Source: Clusia tigrina (taxonomy: Eukaryota > Arthropoda > Insecta > Diptera > Clusiidae). From it: DNA of 64,000 bases. The DNA is taken from NCBI GenBank assembly GCA_920105625.2, contig OV050032.1, positions 22,549,981 to 22,613,980 on the forward strand. Direction: 5' to 3'. Position numbers and translations under genes: made by a program. Below, one piece after another: positions 12,160-52,085 of this stretch (position 1 is the first letter of the stretch; each line of letters begins with the position of its first letter). The notes beneath the pieces were generated by a model, which saw only the letters and a program-made list of their open reading frames with translations, did not search any database and was not told the origin of the DNA.

Positions 12160-13450
12160 AGTTTGTCAGTTGATTAGCGATGTTGTTCCCATTTCGGATC
12201 TAAATTTATTTTGCAACTCGATTCTCCTTTCTTTAACAGCTTTTTGTGCCACATCGCCTCCAGCCTGCCAGATTTTTATACTAATCTTATAAGAAATATG
12301 TAGACCAGTTTCATTAAATCTTATTTCAGCGTGAAAAGTTGAAAGTCCCAAACCCTTATGGGTTAGCATCAGGTGGTTTTAGCAAGCATTTATCTAAATC
12401 AATCATCTCCTTTGGAGTAGCACCAGGAATATAATATTTGAGTCAGCACGATTCTTCATTACGGCATTGCATGTTTTTCCATCAACCAAAGTTTTCATCA
12501 GGATATCTTTTAGCCAATTGAAAAAAAGTTCCTCGCAGTTCGTTAATTTGCAACTCCACTCGATCAAATTCTTCCCAAATAGTTCCAGACTTTCCTTTTC
12601 GAAGGTGAAACGTATCGAAGGACAATATCGCATTGCTAAAGTCCTACAATTCTTCCATATTGAAATGGTATCAAGCTCTGTTTCCCTAATTATTTCTACA
12701 GGCACGATGGTTGTCTTTAAGATATTCGAGCCACTTATATCGTGAATGTCCGCTACTTCCATCACATCCCCATTTCCAATATCATAGCAAGTTATTTTCG
12801 TCTTCGTTCAAATTTTTAAATGCATCAACTTCTGCTTTTGAACAACGATGGATAGTATAATCGAGCAGAGATTGTTTATTGATTGCATAAAAGCCTTCAG
12901 TAATGTTCATAGATGAAATAGGAGGATAACATTTTTTTCCTTTACCAATGAAATCGTAGCGTGGATATACTCGTACAATTATGTTTTCAATTTTTTCACT
13001 ATGTTGAAGACTTTTGTATTGGTGCTTGGTTAGCCTCAGATCGGCTGTTAATGCTGAAGCTATTGTGTAATTAATTGTTCTTATAAATTTTGGTGATTTA
13101 TTTATGGCTTTATTAATAACATTAGCTTTTATCTGCTCACCCACAATTTGAAATTTTATTTAAAATGCTCTGCAGAACGATTTAGCAACTCTTCAATTTT
13201 CTGCTTTTTACCTTTTGTGTACATTTCTCTAAATCGCTTATAGGTCGTCCTACTTGGGCCTCTGCTTCGACATTTGGAACTTTTATAGCTTTGGAAAACC
13301 AAGATGCTTCCCTCTTTAAAAAAGTCTTTAGGGTGCGAGAACTTGTTTGCCAACTCTTTCGAAGTTGAGTGACTGCGTTTTATGCTTCTCAAATTTTTTA
13401 GGCTCCGCATCAACCAAATGCGACATTCTCTATTTCAAGAAAATATACGA
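12160..13450 (-). pseudogene. Degenerate transposase-like gene (WGFDGSSG family)
   Basis: Broken minus-strand coding relic. In order it shows a GRPS...YKRF-like basic N-terminus (about 13,260), LTKHQYKSLQ and KKCYPPISSMNITE with NKQSLLDYTI (13,144-12,782), then WKWGCDGSSGHSRYK across a frameshift at about 12,780. Next come RYCPSIRFTF and DGKTCNAV (12,765-12,440), a GATPKEM zinc-knuckle-like remnant, and LSTFHAEIRFNETGLHISYK (12,369-12,166). I recognise this set from a widespread uncharacterised protein family of arthropods and cnidarians that behaves like a multicopy DNA transposon. The frame changes at least three times with in-frame stops, and the C-terminal third is replaced by a LINE fragment. 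I could not find terminal inverted repeats. A distant link to Transib/RAG1-type transposases is only a thought, from the zinc knuckle set inside the catalytic region. Confidence 0.6.
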
Positions 13451-14039
13451 AACTAATCCATTAAAGATGGTGTTCATGATGTTCATGAATTTAAAATACC
13501 TTTTTCTCGTAAGAATGAAAACATTTGTTGTGAGTGACGCACGGTTCATTTTGAGCAGGAGATGTGGTACTTTTAATAAGGAAAAAAGTCATGGTTGGGC
13601 ATGTATAGGCAACCAAAGTTATACTGATTGAATGCAGAATGCTTCCACAAAAAGAGATATGTAGGTAAGACACCTGACTTAAGTATTTTATATATTTATC
13701 ATCAAAGTTGAATTATTCAAAATACTCCAAATAAAAAAGAGGCTATTACAAAAACTTCTCTTACACAAAACAAAAAAACACGTCGCAAATACGGCCATTT
13801 ATTACACGTACTGTAATTACCACTTAAGTTTAATTCCATAATGTCTTTTTCATAGCGGGCTTAAAGTGCGACGAAAATTTGAAGAAAAATCAGCTGATAA
13901 ATTGTAAACAGTGTAACGTCAACTTTACAAAGGTGCCAACCCTGTAATCCATTCAGCTATCTCCAAGGAAAGTACACAGCTTTTTTGGAAACCTTTTCTT
14001 ATACGATTAAGTTTGGTTTTGGCAAGAAATTTCACAAGT

Positions 14040-14240
14040 TTTTTTTAAATTAAGTACTCCTACGTTGTGGCGCTGTCCTTGCGCTGACTATCACCATCCC
14101 AAGTAAGAGAACCGTTTAGTCAGTGCTTGAACAGCGCCACACCTTGGTATCACAATGGGCCATTATGTGTGCTCAAGTGTGCTTTTGGCAAACTAGGCGG
14201 CCACTCCTACCTACTTACCTACCCCCACGTTGTTCTAGAC
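14040..14240 (+). mobile_element. Probable LINE 3' end with (CTAC)n tail
   Basis: The stretch GGTATCACAATGGGCC followed by AGGCGGCCACTCCTACCTAC resembles the 3' untranslated end of R1/LOA-like LINEs of flies, which often finish in a short tetranucleotide run. Here the tail is CTACCTACTTACCTACC. No coding part remains, so the assignment is tentative. Confidence 0.4.
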
Positions 14241-14329
14241 CAGCCACTGTGCAAAGTGGAGAATGCGAGAACAAAAATGCACGCAGCTACTTATCAGGTA
14301 TACTCCAACTATTGATAAATAAAGACAAA

Positions 14330-17300
14330 AGTTTTGGATATTTTCTCAATAATTTATTTCTCATGACACTCTTTAATTTAGTATTTTTTGTGTGTGTATT
14401 TTGCTTTTATTTTAAATATTCTCATATAGTTACATAATAATGAATTTTATTTACCATTTGGTATTAATGCTGCTTAAATATTATTCTCATAAAAGAACCA
14501 TTTACAATACAAACTACAATGAAAATTACAATGTTTTTTTCAGTAGTAATTAATTCAATATGCGCAATCCGAATATGGATAATAATAAGACTAATGGAAA
14601 TAGTTGCGAGTGAGTGTGATAATTGCGTAAATTAAAATAAATTTTCAACTAGGCCGGATCTGCTTGAAGAGTGGCGTTCATGGAAATGCTTAAGCTTAAG
14701 TGAATTATTTGTCTCTAAAATAATAAATTTGCAATTTGTTGACTTTTTTGTTGTTGTTGGTTTTGTTGTTTGCTTTGGAATGTGATATTCTAGGATAATT
14801 GAATATAAACTTAATATAAAACATAAGTATGCACTTGGAAATGAATTTGAATAAGCGAAAAATTAGGAATCGTACTCAAGCGTATCTCTAAACAGGCATT
14901 TACAATGTTTCTCCTATTTTCTTTTCTTTCGTGTACCTTTGCACAAATGTTTAATTGCGAACAATTGCTGGTAAAATGGAGTAAAGTGTCGTTGTGTGTG
15001 TACGTGTGAGTCTAGCACAGTGGGCTGAGAATGTTTCAATGTGTGTCTTCAATTCACTGATATGTTTCTAAGAGGCTAAGTTCAAATGTGTGGGGTTAAG
15101 TAACGACGCATGCTTATGTACAGTAACCATAAAAGTATTTACGAGAGCTGTTTGATATTCAAGGTAGGCATGACGTGACGAGACGCAAGGTCGAATTCAT
15201 ACAACCCGCAGTACCTATTTCAGCAGAGAACAAGCATATTAATATTGATGGCTAGCTGTCCGTGGGACAGTAGCTGCAGGACCAAGCGCTGTGCTAAAGA
15301 GCTGAGCTGAGCGTGTTTTGGCAATAAGTGCTGCTGAGCTTGGCGCTAAATTTGAATATCGTATAAGAGCAAATTATATGCAGAAGCCAGTTTGAACATG
15401 CTCCTCTGCATTTAACTGTTACGCTATCTTTAGCATTTATTATTATTATTAATTATAGTTTAATAATTATTAAGACTTTTTGTTTTTTCAAGTGCCTACA
15501 TAACTTGATACGTGTGTTATCTTAAATATCAAACGACTCTTGTATTTGTAATTATTTTGCTTAAAATTTACACAATATTTTTTATATTAAAATCTTTGAC
15601 AATTTGGACAATATTTCATAATAAATGCTTTTATCTGTATTTTTTTGTTGTTTTGCTGTTTTTGTATTGGTTTTCTTTGGGTTTGTTTTGTTCCTTTTCT
15701 AAGTATATTTAGCTTAAAAAAATTATATGCAATTTTAGAATTTATACATATACATGCAAATGTACATTTGATTTATAAATAAGCTTATAAATTTTATAAA
15801 TAAATTTTTTGTTTAAATATTTTTTTGTGTACATATAATTTTAAGTATTCATTTATTGTGTTTAATTTGTTGGTGTACTATATCTTGCAATTTTATGCGC
15901 ATTTTCATTTATTTTTAATTTACAATTATTATGGTTGGAATATGTTTTTAGGTATTAGTTTATCAAAGGTAGTTACTGCAAAAATGGTTTAAAAATAAAT
16001 TCAAAATATTGAAGTTAATTAGTTTTTTGTTTATAATGGCGCTTGCATGTAATATTGTTATGTTTATATCACTTCTCATATATATAGCATATATGTGTAT
16101 ATACAAATATTATATTTATATATATACTATATTTATATATATTTATAACTATATAAAAATGGCATTGGTTTGGTAGAACATTTCACTACTGCGTAATGTT
16201 GAAAACGCAGGCATTTACTTTATGCTGCACACCTGCCGGGAGTGAACTGTTTGTGGTATTAAGCAAGCATACATATTTTAAATTGAAGGGAACGGCCTAC
16301 AGACGAGAGTATCTTAATTGTTGAATAGAAGCGTAGCACTGAAACTTTTGACATTTATTGAAAATCGTTATGAAAATTTGTACAGAATAACTTATAATTA
16401 ATGCCCATGGCTTTTTAGTCCAAGAGTCCACGAATTGTGGGTAGTTGCATTGTGCACCACACTTTCATTTCACTCAGGCCAAAAATTCTTTTATAAGCTA
16501 CGTAATTAAGTCCTATTCTGAATAAAAACACTTGAACACTTTCAGAACACTTTAATACAAGGGATCGTGAAAGATTCCCTGAGAAATTTGATTCAGAATA
16601 TAACTGACTGTGAACCAAAGTTATCAAATTTAAAAAAACGGCTCGTATTAGAAAAATATTGTAAAAAATTTCAGCATCACGCTTGCAAGAAAAATTTCCT
16701 TCCAGTTTTTACATTTAATTACATACATAGATGTGCATATTACTCCTTCTAGGGACCGTGGACTGGCACCAATTGTATCTTTATGCAGAGACCTGTATTA
16801 GCATTTGCAGGGGTACGCGTTACCACACCTAGAATAAGGGGTGGTACATCTAAAAGTCGACTAAACTATCTGTAATCTATATACAAGTTTGCGGTGAATT
16901 TTTAGTTCCGAACACATTTTATTATATTAAATTTATTAATTAATATGATAAAATCATTAATTTTCAAAATATGATCATTTTGGTATACAGACTGTTGTGC
17001 CAGTGTTCGAAAACGCAGCTAATCTAACGATTCGTTGACATATACATGGACTCGTATATTTGATCATTGCTCTCTTCGATTTTCATGGCATGTGTTGGAT
17101 GGAAAGAGCGATTTTATCACTCTTGTCATGTTTGCCGTAGCGGTGATCTTTAAATTTGCAAAACAGATTCGAAAAGATTAGAAGACTCAATTGGAAAATG
17201 TATGTTGCATCGGGCTCTGTCCTAAAGAAACTTGCAGTGTTCCTGCACAATACAATTGCTGCTAGGCATGTGTGTGTATAAAGGACCCCAATATAGTGTG

Positions 17301-18780
17301 TGTGTAATATACACATCTTTATATATATACGGGTACGTTTCAAATGAACACGATTTACTGAGGGTCAACAAATAATGATTTGTTTCCAGTTTTTATATTT
17401 ATATATAAATATATATTAGTATATGGCACAAACTCATACATATTGCCTTCGTTCCGTCACGAATATGGACTGAATTTTAGATTCGGACCGATTGATCGCT
17501 TTCAAGGAAAGTGTGCGTTTTTAAAAGTTGTACATTTCGCAACATCAAAAATACCAACTTAGGGAACCTTCTTTTTAATTGTCTTTTAACGCATATAAAT
17601 ATTTAATTACAATAAAATGGCAATACTTTAGTCATATATCAGAGATGTGGGCGGAATCATTGGACGTGTTTACACAAGTTCTATGATGAAACTAGATGAA
17701 ACTAAACTGTACGATACAATTATAGTGTGAAATTTGGGACAGTCGATTGTCGTTTGATGCCGAAAGTGGTAGTTTTTTTATGAGTAGCTCCGAGGCACGA
17801 TACCGAAACACCACTGCGAAATGTATTACAATATGTTGTTCCTTGAATTATGTGCACGCATATTACACACCAGAACAGTTCCATGTATAATTTTATCAAC
17901 CAGATGACTTTTTCTGGGTACATTATTAGACTGAAAACAATGGAGAAATTAAGAAGCAACGGTGTGTTGGTCGTAGGCTGACTCATGATAAATTACTACA
18001 TGGAACACTGCGGACCTATATTTATATATAAATATATAATCTGTGTAATAGTTTGCGACCCACCCACCATTATATTATATATATAGAGATCATGAATGAT
18101 GCAAGTGGCATAATACACAACGGCGTTTTAATGTTGAACTGTCCTAAACGTTATACAGTACGGTATGGCGCGGGAAACATTTGATTACTTTTCGCAACAG
18201 TTGTGATTTGGCTTTCACTCGCCTCATTACAGATTATCAATGAGTTCATATATAAATATATATGTAATTATATGTATATGTACAACTTAATAATTAGAAG
18301 GAAAGGGGGATACTATTTGTAATGACAAGTATTTTCTTTTGTTGTAAATTTGTCAAATTAGGAAATTACAGAACCGCGCTCATTTTCATATTTGCATGCA
18401 AATCCTTGCAGTTATTTGTACTTAGCCAATGAAATGTGTATGTGAAAGCAAACCAAATTTTAGGCATATGTGCATATAAGGGACATTCCGTTAAAACTAA
18501 TAATTAATATACAATAATATAATTTTTCTTTTTAACAATAAAAACAGTGAGTAAAATTATGGTTCAACATTAGACAATAATTCATTGCTGTCTACGCAAT
18601 TTACATACTCGTAACAAGGATCGATCATATGTAGTCGCAAGTGAATTAATTACCCATACGTGGAAAATTTGCTGCGCGCCACTTAATCAACTGAGAAAAA
18701 AATTAATTAAAAATATAAACAGTCACATGTGCGACGACTACACATGCCAACTATTTGCATTTTTGTGGAAATTATAACAA
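14330..18780. other. AT-rich non-coding region
   Basis: Very AT-rich DNA with many short A/T runs and a TATATA-rich patch at about 16,080-16,150. The short frames here have no recognisable family and strongly biased AT codons. No gene is supported. Confidence 0.5.
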
Positions 18781-18840
18781 ACCTTATAAATGATCTCATT
18801 TTATTACATATTTTTACTAAAATTGTTTTTTCTTTTCCAG

Positions 18841-18927
18841 CACGAGGGTGGTTCAAAAAGTCAATCGCATTCTAGCGCACGCAGCTGCCAAGGCAGTTGT
18901 TATTATTCTTACTAAAAGATAGAAGCA
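18841..18927 (+). CDS. Putative plus-strand terminal exon
   Basis: A textbook acceptor precedes this segment: a CTAAAAT-like branch site, TTTTTTCTTTTCCAG, then CACGAGGGTGG. Phase 0 gives a 24-residue tail rich in Ser, Cys and Tyr (ending SCYYSY) and a TAA stop. Phase 2 is also open for 26 codons (TRVVQKVNRILAHAAAKAVV and on to TAG). No matching upstream exon was found in the window. A possible AATAAA lies near 19,469. This could be the end of a gene starting far to the left, or a chance acceptor. I do not recognise the peptide. Confidence 0.3.
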
Positions 18928-19988
18928 GACTGAACGGTTCAGTTTGGAACAGAGCTTCTTGATTAATTCTCCCAAAAGCAAATTATTTTGAAATGTTTTT
19001 GAATTTTATTGAATTACTGGGCACTCGGGGGATAAAGAACAAAAATTGTGGCGATTACTACCATGGTAGGTGTAGGAAACGGCTATTTATGGTCCGTAAT
19101 ATAACCTTAAGTTAAGTTTCTTGTTTCGTTCTTGAATTGTCATCCTCACCCACAAAAAACCCGAAATGAATAGGATAGGAAATCGGAAAAAATCCAGCTT
19201 ATCAACGCTAATATTTCAATTATAGATGGCATCATTTTAAAATGGGCTTGCGAAACTCTCGCTTCCCAGAAAATTTATTTTCATCTCTTTGGGATAGCAA
19301 TCACCATACGTGTTGTGATGCAGTGTTACTCGCAGACTTTCGAATTTAGGAACTGTGTGAAAACATTGAGTGATAAATTTAACAATTGGCAAACAAAACT
19401 TTTAATATTTCAGGATACAATCACAAAAAAAAATCGACAAGCAAATAATAATAATAACCATTTCAATAATAAATAAAGTATTCAACCAATAGTGATAATC
19501 GCAATGCGGTCTACACCAATGAGCACAACACAAAAATGAAATTTTCATATAATGAAAGATCATATCATTTAATCAGAATTTGCTTGGAACTGCAAAACAA
19601 TACTAGCAACTTGATAGAGAGAGTACATCCTTTACAAGTACAAATACCTAGCTCAAGTCAGTAGGAACAATCAGATGAGAACAATTACGATGTGTGCTCG
19701 TATATTGGAGTTGCATAAAAGTGGCAGTAAAGTAATATCAACTTCACTTCGAAGGTACATGGAATATAGTATAGTGATATAAAAAAGTGAACTGCTCTCT
19801 TATAAAAGAATACAAAAATGTCTGCATATTGCCACGGAAATTGTGGCTTTAGTGAGTGCGTACACTTTTTGAATCACCCTCGCAAATGTTGGTAACTACT
19901 CAATCACAGATATATGCCATCAATCTTGCACTAACTACTTGGTTAATATTACATATACATATATACTTATACACACATATATCTATAC

Positions 19989-19990
<2 letters not shown>

Positions 19991-20062
<72 letters not shown>

Positions 20063-20063
20063 G
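19991..20063. repeat. (TA)n microsatellite
   Basis: A nearly uninterrupted TA dinucleotide array of about 70 bases, self-complementary and able to form cruciforms. Confidence 0.95.
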
Positions 20064-20829
20064 TATGTATATATACTTATATATTTATATGTGCCCCTAT
20101 TGAAGAGATACTATTTTGATTGAAAAAATATTAGAATTGAAAATGAAATTGTACTTGAAATTGAATTTGAATTTGCATATGACTGAAATTAAACATAGCA
20201 ATGCATTCATAGCTTAAGACACGAGTACATTGTTTAAATTATATTTAGTTTAATGGGTAAGTGTATTGTACATATTTTGCAGCTGCGAACGTGTACGAAT
20301 ATTTGCATGCATTTCTTTTAATTGATTAAGAATTGAAATTGACTCAAAATACGGATTTCAGTTTCATTTTTATGTACGAGTAATACAAATGCAATTAAAA
20401 TGATTTAAAGCAGTTTTAAGTGAGAAGGACACCGAAAGAGGTATACTCTGACAAATAAAATAGTTGCGTGCTATTTTGGGATGTGTCAGTATACTGGCAG
20501 AAGGAAACTCTTCGTTGGTCCTTGGTTGAATGCAAAGTTACCACCCAGTAGTAAATGTCGAGCATTCAGTGATGATTCTCCACTGATTCGCAGAGTAAAA
20601 TCATTCTAATTTTGTTGAAAAAAATCACATCAGCTGTCAAATCGTGCAATTAGCCCGTGTTTAACTTGATTTTCAGACCACCGATGTAATGCATAAAGAC
20701 CACTGATTGCTCATCAAACAATAATACCAGCGAGGCACCTTGTGATACCCACAAAGATTTTCAAATGAGTCAGAATAGCCACGATCGAATATGTATTCTT
20801 ATATAGGCTGCATCAGCATCGGCCAGAAC

Positions 20830-20902
20830 GAGAGAGAGATAGGGATAGAGATAGAGAGAGATAGGGATAGAGATAGAGAGAGATAGGGATAGAGAGACAG
20901 AT

Positions 20903-20940
<38 letters not shown>

Positions 20941-20956
20941 GGATAGAGAGACAGAT

Positions 20957-20993
<37 letters not shown>
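20830..20993. repeat. GATA/GAGA minisatellite
   Basis: Purine-only array on the plus strand built from GATAGGGATAGAGATAGAGA and GAGACAGATAGAGAGAGAGA subunits. It has a higher-order repeat: a block containing GGGATAGAGAGACAGATAG occurs twice, about 55 bases apart. Strictly purine/pyrimidine partitioned. Confidence 0.9.
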
Positions 20994-21359
20994 AGGAAAG
21001 AAGGAAATACGATGTATATGAGTATATATAGTATTTAGGAAAAAAGTATAAAGGTTCACTAGAAAATCAATTCAATTGCAATAAAGAAACTAAAATCTTA
21101 CAAATATATATAAAATTATTATTTAAATAGACAATGGCACAACTAAATTATGTACGTGTAAACATAATAGATATATATGTACATTTCTCCACAATCCTTG
21201 CTCTTCTGTCCTATATAGGCATATCAATTTTTTGTGTTGGGGAAATTTTTGCAAAGCTACTACTACATACATGTACATCCATACATAAATACATATATAA
21301 TTATAAATGTTTAGCAAATTATGTTGTCTCTTTTACAATGCAAAAATACTTTTCTTAAC

Positions 21360-21382
21360 TTTCTTTCTTTCTTTCTTTCTTA
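21360..21382 (+). repeat. (TTTC)n microsatellite
   Basis: Short CTTT tetranucleotide run with about five units. Confidence 0.85.
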
Positions 21383-22749
21383 CAGTTTCATTTTATTATT
21401 ACAATAATAAATAACAATACTTTTAGCATTTTTTGTTTTCTTTGGTATTCACTTATTTTCTCATTATTTTGTTTTGTTTTGTTTCTCCTTTTGGTTTTTG
21501 AAATTGTTTTTCTTGTTTTAATAACAAATACATACACAGGACATTTACATTTATGCAACTAACTCATAAAGCGACTAACATTATCACTAATTGTGAGTGA
21601 GTATGGGTGTGTATGCGTGTATGTGTGTTTTATGTATGTGTATGTGCGCTATATGTTCGTTATATTCGTTTTTTCATGTATAGTTCAGAATTTAACACGC
21701 TTAGTGAGGGGATTGATCCACTTATTCGAACAAACAATTTGACGGATGAGGCACAAACATTTGAGTTGAAATAGTGCGCTTGTCTGAGCGTGGGCATATA
21801 CGAAACAATTGTTGTTGATTTTTGTTAATCTGGTTTTTAAACCAACTCTCTCCCCACTGGATGGCTTCAATAGCGGACCAACATAAAATAAGTCCAATAA
21901 AATGTCTCCATTATTAAAGTTTGGTGCTCGAATCGGTCTGCCGAATACCATGTTTTCCTACTAGGATGCATATAACTGTTTAAGTGTCTGTCTGTGTGTT
22001 TTTGTACAACTTAATTAATTTTGTTAATATTTTTCTTCAAATTAGCCAAATTAACACATTGAATTTGTGTTTAAATTTTAAATTTGTAACAACCTGTGGA
22101 ATTTTAAAAAAATTTTTTTTTGTTTTTAAGCCATTTGCGAACAGCATCTACGTTGTGAACACAAACACACATCCATAAAAAGCATACACAATTACATATA
22201 CAATAGAAATAAAAACATAAATTTTTAAATAAATTTTTCTTAGTGTGTCACTTTGAAAGAATTTTGCCCAAATCAGAATTTTATTTATCTTTTATTTCAA
22301 TCAATTTTTTCCATTTTTCAATTACTTCTTTTGGCAATTGTCAATTGTGTTGCTTCACTAATTAAAGATAAATAATCATTATTATATTATTATATTTTAT
22401 TAATTATTATTTTTATTATTTTTAGTTGTGTGTGTGAGTTTGTGTGTAGGTGTGAATTTTTAAATCGATGCTTTGACATTTGTAGCTGCATATTTGCTAG
22501 ACTGGTTATTTAAATACTTTTAGGCTTTTAAGGTGAATAGTCTTGTAGAAAGACAAGTACTGTGTGCAAGCTGTAAATTAAAAAGGAAAATGTGAATATT
22601 TGCTCTGTATGGCATAGTAAAATTTGTATTAGACTAGGATACTGCTCATTGCTTTTCAGTTTACATTCCATTTGGAGGCTGTCTGTCTTTGCTATCACTT
22701 AGAATTTTTTGGTTTTTCTTCTTTTGCATTTAGAATCTTTCATTAATTG

Positions 22750-50499
<27,750 letters not shown>

Positions 50500-50696
50500 C
50501 TGTGGGTGACCGTCGTAGCGCGTGCGTTAAACGATGCCAATTTTTAATTGATCTATTGCGACTTTCGCGCTTTTCTAATATGTGTGTGAGTTGGGTATGG
50601 CGGGTGTCAGGGTGTGAGTCAGCGTTGTATGCATGTGCATAGTGTGGGAGTGTAAGTGTGTGTGGAGTAAGTTGAGGGATAATAGCAGAAGGATGT

Positions 50697-50719
50697 GTAT
50701 GTGTGTGTGTGTGTGTGTG
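50697..50719. repeat. (GT)n microsatellite
   Basis: About 11 GT units in the intron just upstream of a Shab exon. Confidence 0.9.
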
Positions 50720-50898
50720 GGAGTGTTTAGGGTGTATGTGTGTGTTCGTGGTTTTCCAATTATGGATTAATGGCATTTTCAAATTTTTGGTTTGGTTTTT
50801 TTTATATTTCGTGCAAAGGTACATTTTTAAAAAAATTTTGTTGTTTTTGATGTTATATTTAATATTTGTTGTTTCGAAAATGTTTGTAAGTTCATTGT

Positions 50899-50942
50899 TG
50901 TGTGTGTGTGTGAGTGTGTGTGTGTGAGTGTGTGTGTGTGTG
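50899..50942. repeat. (GT)n microsatellite, interrupted by GA
   Basis: GTGTGTGTGTGAGTGTGTGTGTGAG pattern, about 44 bases. Confidence 0.9.
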
Positions 50943-51687
50943 GTTTGATTGTTTGTTTGTTATATGATCAATAATATTTGTTTTGTTGATGTATTGTTTG
51001 TTGTTGTTGTTGGTTGTTGGTTTTGTTGGTTGTTTGTAGCATGATCATTCGAACGCGCAATTAGCCATGAATGCAGTTGTTATTGTTGTTGTTGTAGTTG
51101 TTTTAATTTATATTGATTTTGAATTTGATTTTGTTTAAGTTTGAGTTAAGTTTAAGTTTCAAATTGATACGCATTTGTTTAGCCGTTTTGCAGTTAAGCA
51201 CCATTGTTTTGTTTGTTTATTTAATTATTTTAAATTCATTTTTTTTTTGGAGCGGAAACGAAAAAAATAAACAAATTTATATAAAAAAAATCATACGCAT
51301 TGAAGTTATTTATTGTGCATAAGTAGTTTCGAGCACTTGTACGAACGACGACTATTATTTGGGTAGCAAATAAACAACTGACAACGAACATGTTGGTGGG
51401 ACGACAAATTTTATTTGATTATTTTGCACGTAAATTTGTTAACATTTTGTGTTTGCAACAATAGTGTTAGTAAATACAAAAATCCACCAAATGGTAGTAG
51501 TAATAAATAAAAACACATTCAAAAATATTCATAATTAATACACGATTTAGTATAAGTTAAACACAAAAAAATTATGTTTTCAACATTTTATAACAACAGG
51601 TGAAATTAAGTTGAATGGCATCTTTCCATATTACCAAACGAACATTGCTATTCCAAACGAATATTTTAGTGTTCGTTATCACATATA

Positions 51688-51755
<68 letters not shown>

Positions 51756-51803
51756 TATATATATATATATAAATATATATATATATAAATATATATATAT
51801 ATA
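51688..51803. repeat. (TA)n microsatellite with TTTATA interruptions
   Basis: About 115 bases of TA units with regularly spaced T or A insertions, suggesting a secondary repeat of about 18 bases. Confidence 0.9.
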
Positions 51804-51815
51804 CCATATAATGAG

Positions 51816-51872
51816 CTTACTTTTAGGATATATCGCTGTCGCCTTAGACAATTCGAATGTTCGTTTCTTTAT
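51816..51872 (+). repeat. CTTTTAGGGTGCA-family dispersed repeat, copy
   Basis: Reads TTACTTTTAGGATATAT, CGCTGTCGCCTTAGACAAT, then TCGAATGTTCGTTTC. It begins just after the TA array. Confidence 0.55.
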
Positions 51873-52021
51873 ACAGAAAGGTGTCATAAGCCTTCTACAG
51901 TGTAGAACGAAACGAGCAATGGTATCGTTATCAACACTCTAGTGGTGAGCCCCAAAAGCATGCCATACTTTCATGTATGACGCTTCTGTTTGCTGATTTT
52001 GACACGTCATAATCACAAAGG

Positions 52022-52085
52022 CTACTTTTAGGGTACACCATTATGATCTGTTAGGCGATATGCAAGTTCGTTTCGCTGATTGGCG
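52022..52085 (+). repeat. CTTTTAGGGTGCA-family dispersed repeat, copy
   Basis: Reads CTACTTTTAGGGTACACCAT, TATGATCTGTTAGGCGATAT, then GCAAGTTCGTTTCGCTGATT. It begins about 205 bases after the previous copy, same orientation. Confidence 0.6.

Noticed and set aside
20799..21059. Ser/Leu-repeat protein (minus strand)
   Set aside because: Translation of the GATA/GAGA minisatellite.
50500..50824. His/Thr-rich open frame upstream of the Shab exon at 50,499
   Set aside because: It is translation of an (AC)n microsatellite in the intron; conservation with Shab begins at GHNLSQTD after the acceptor.
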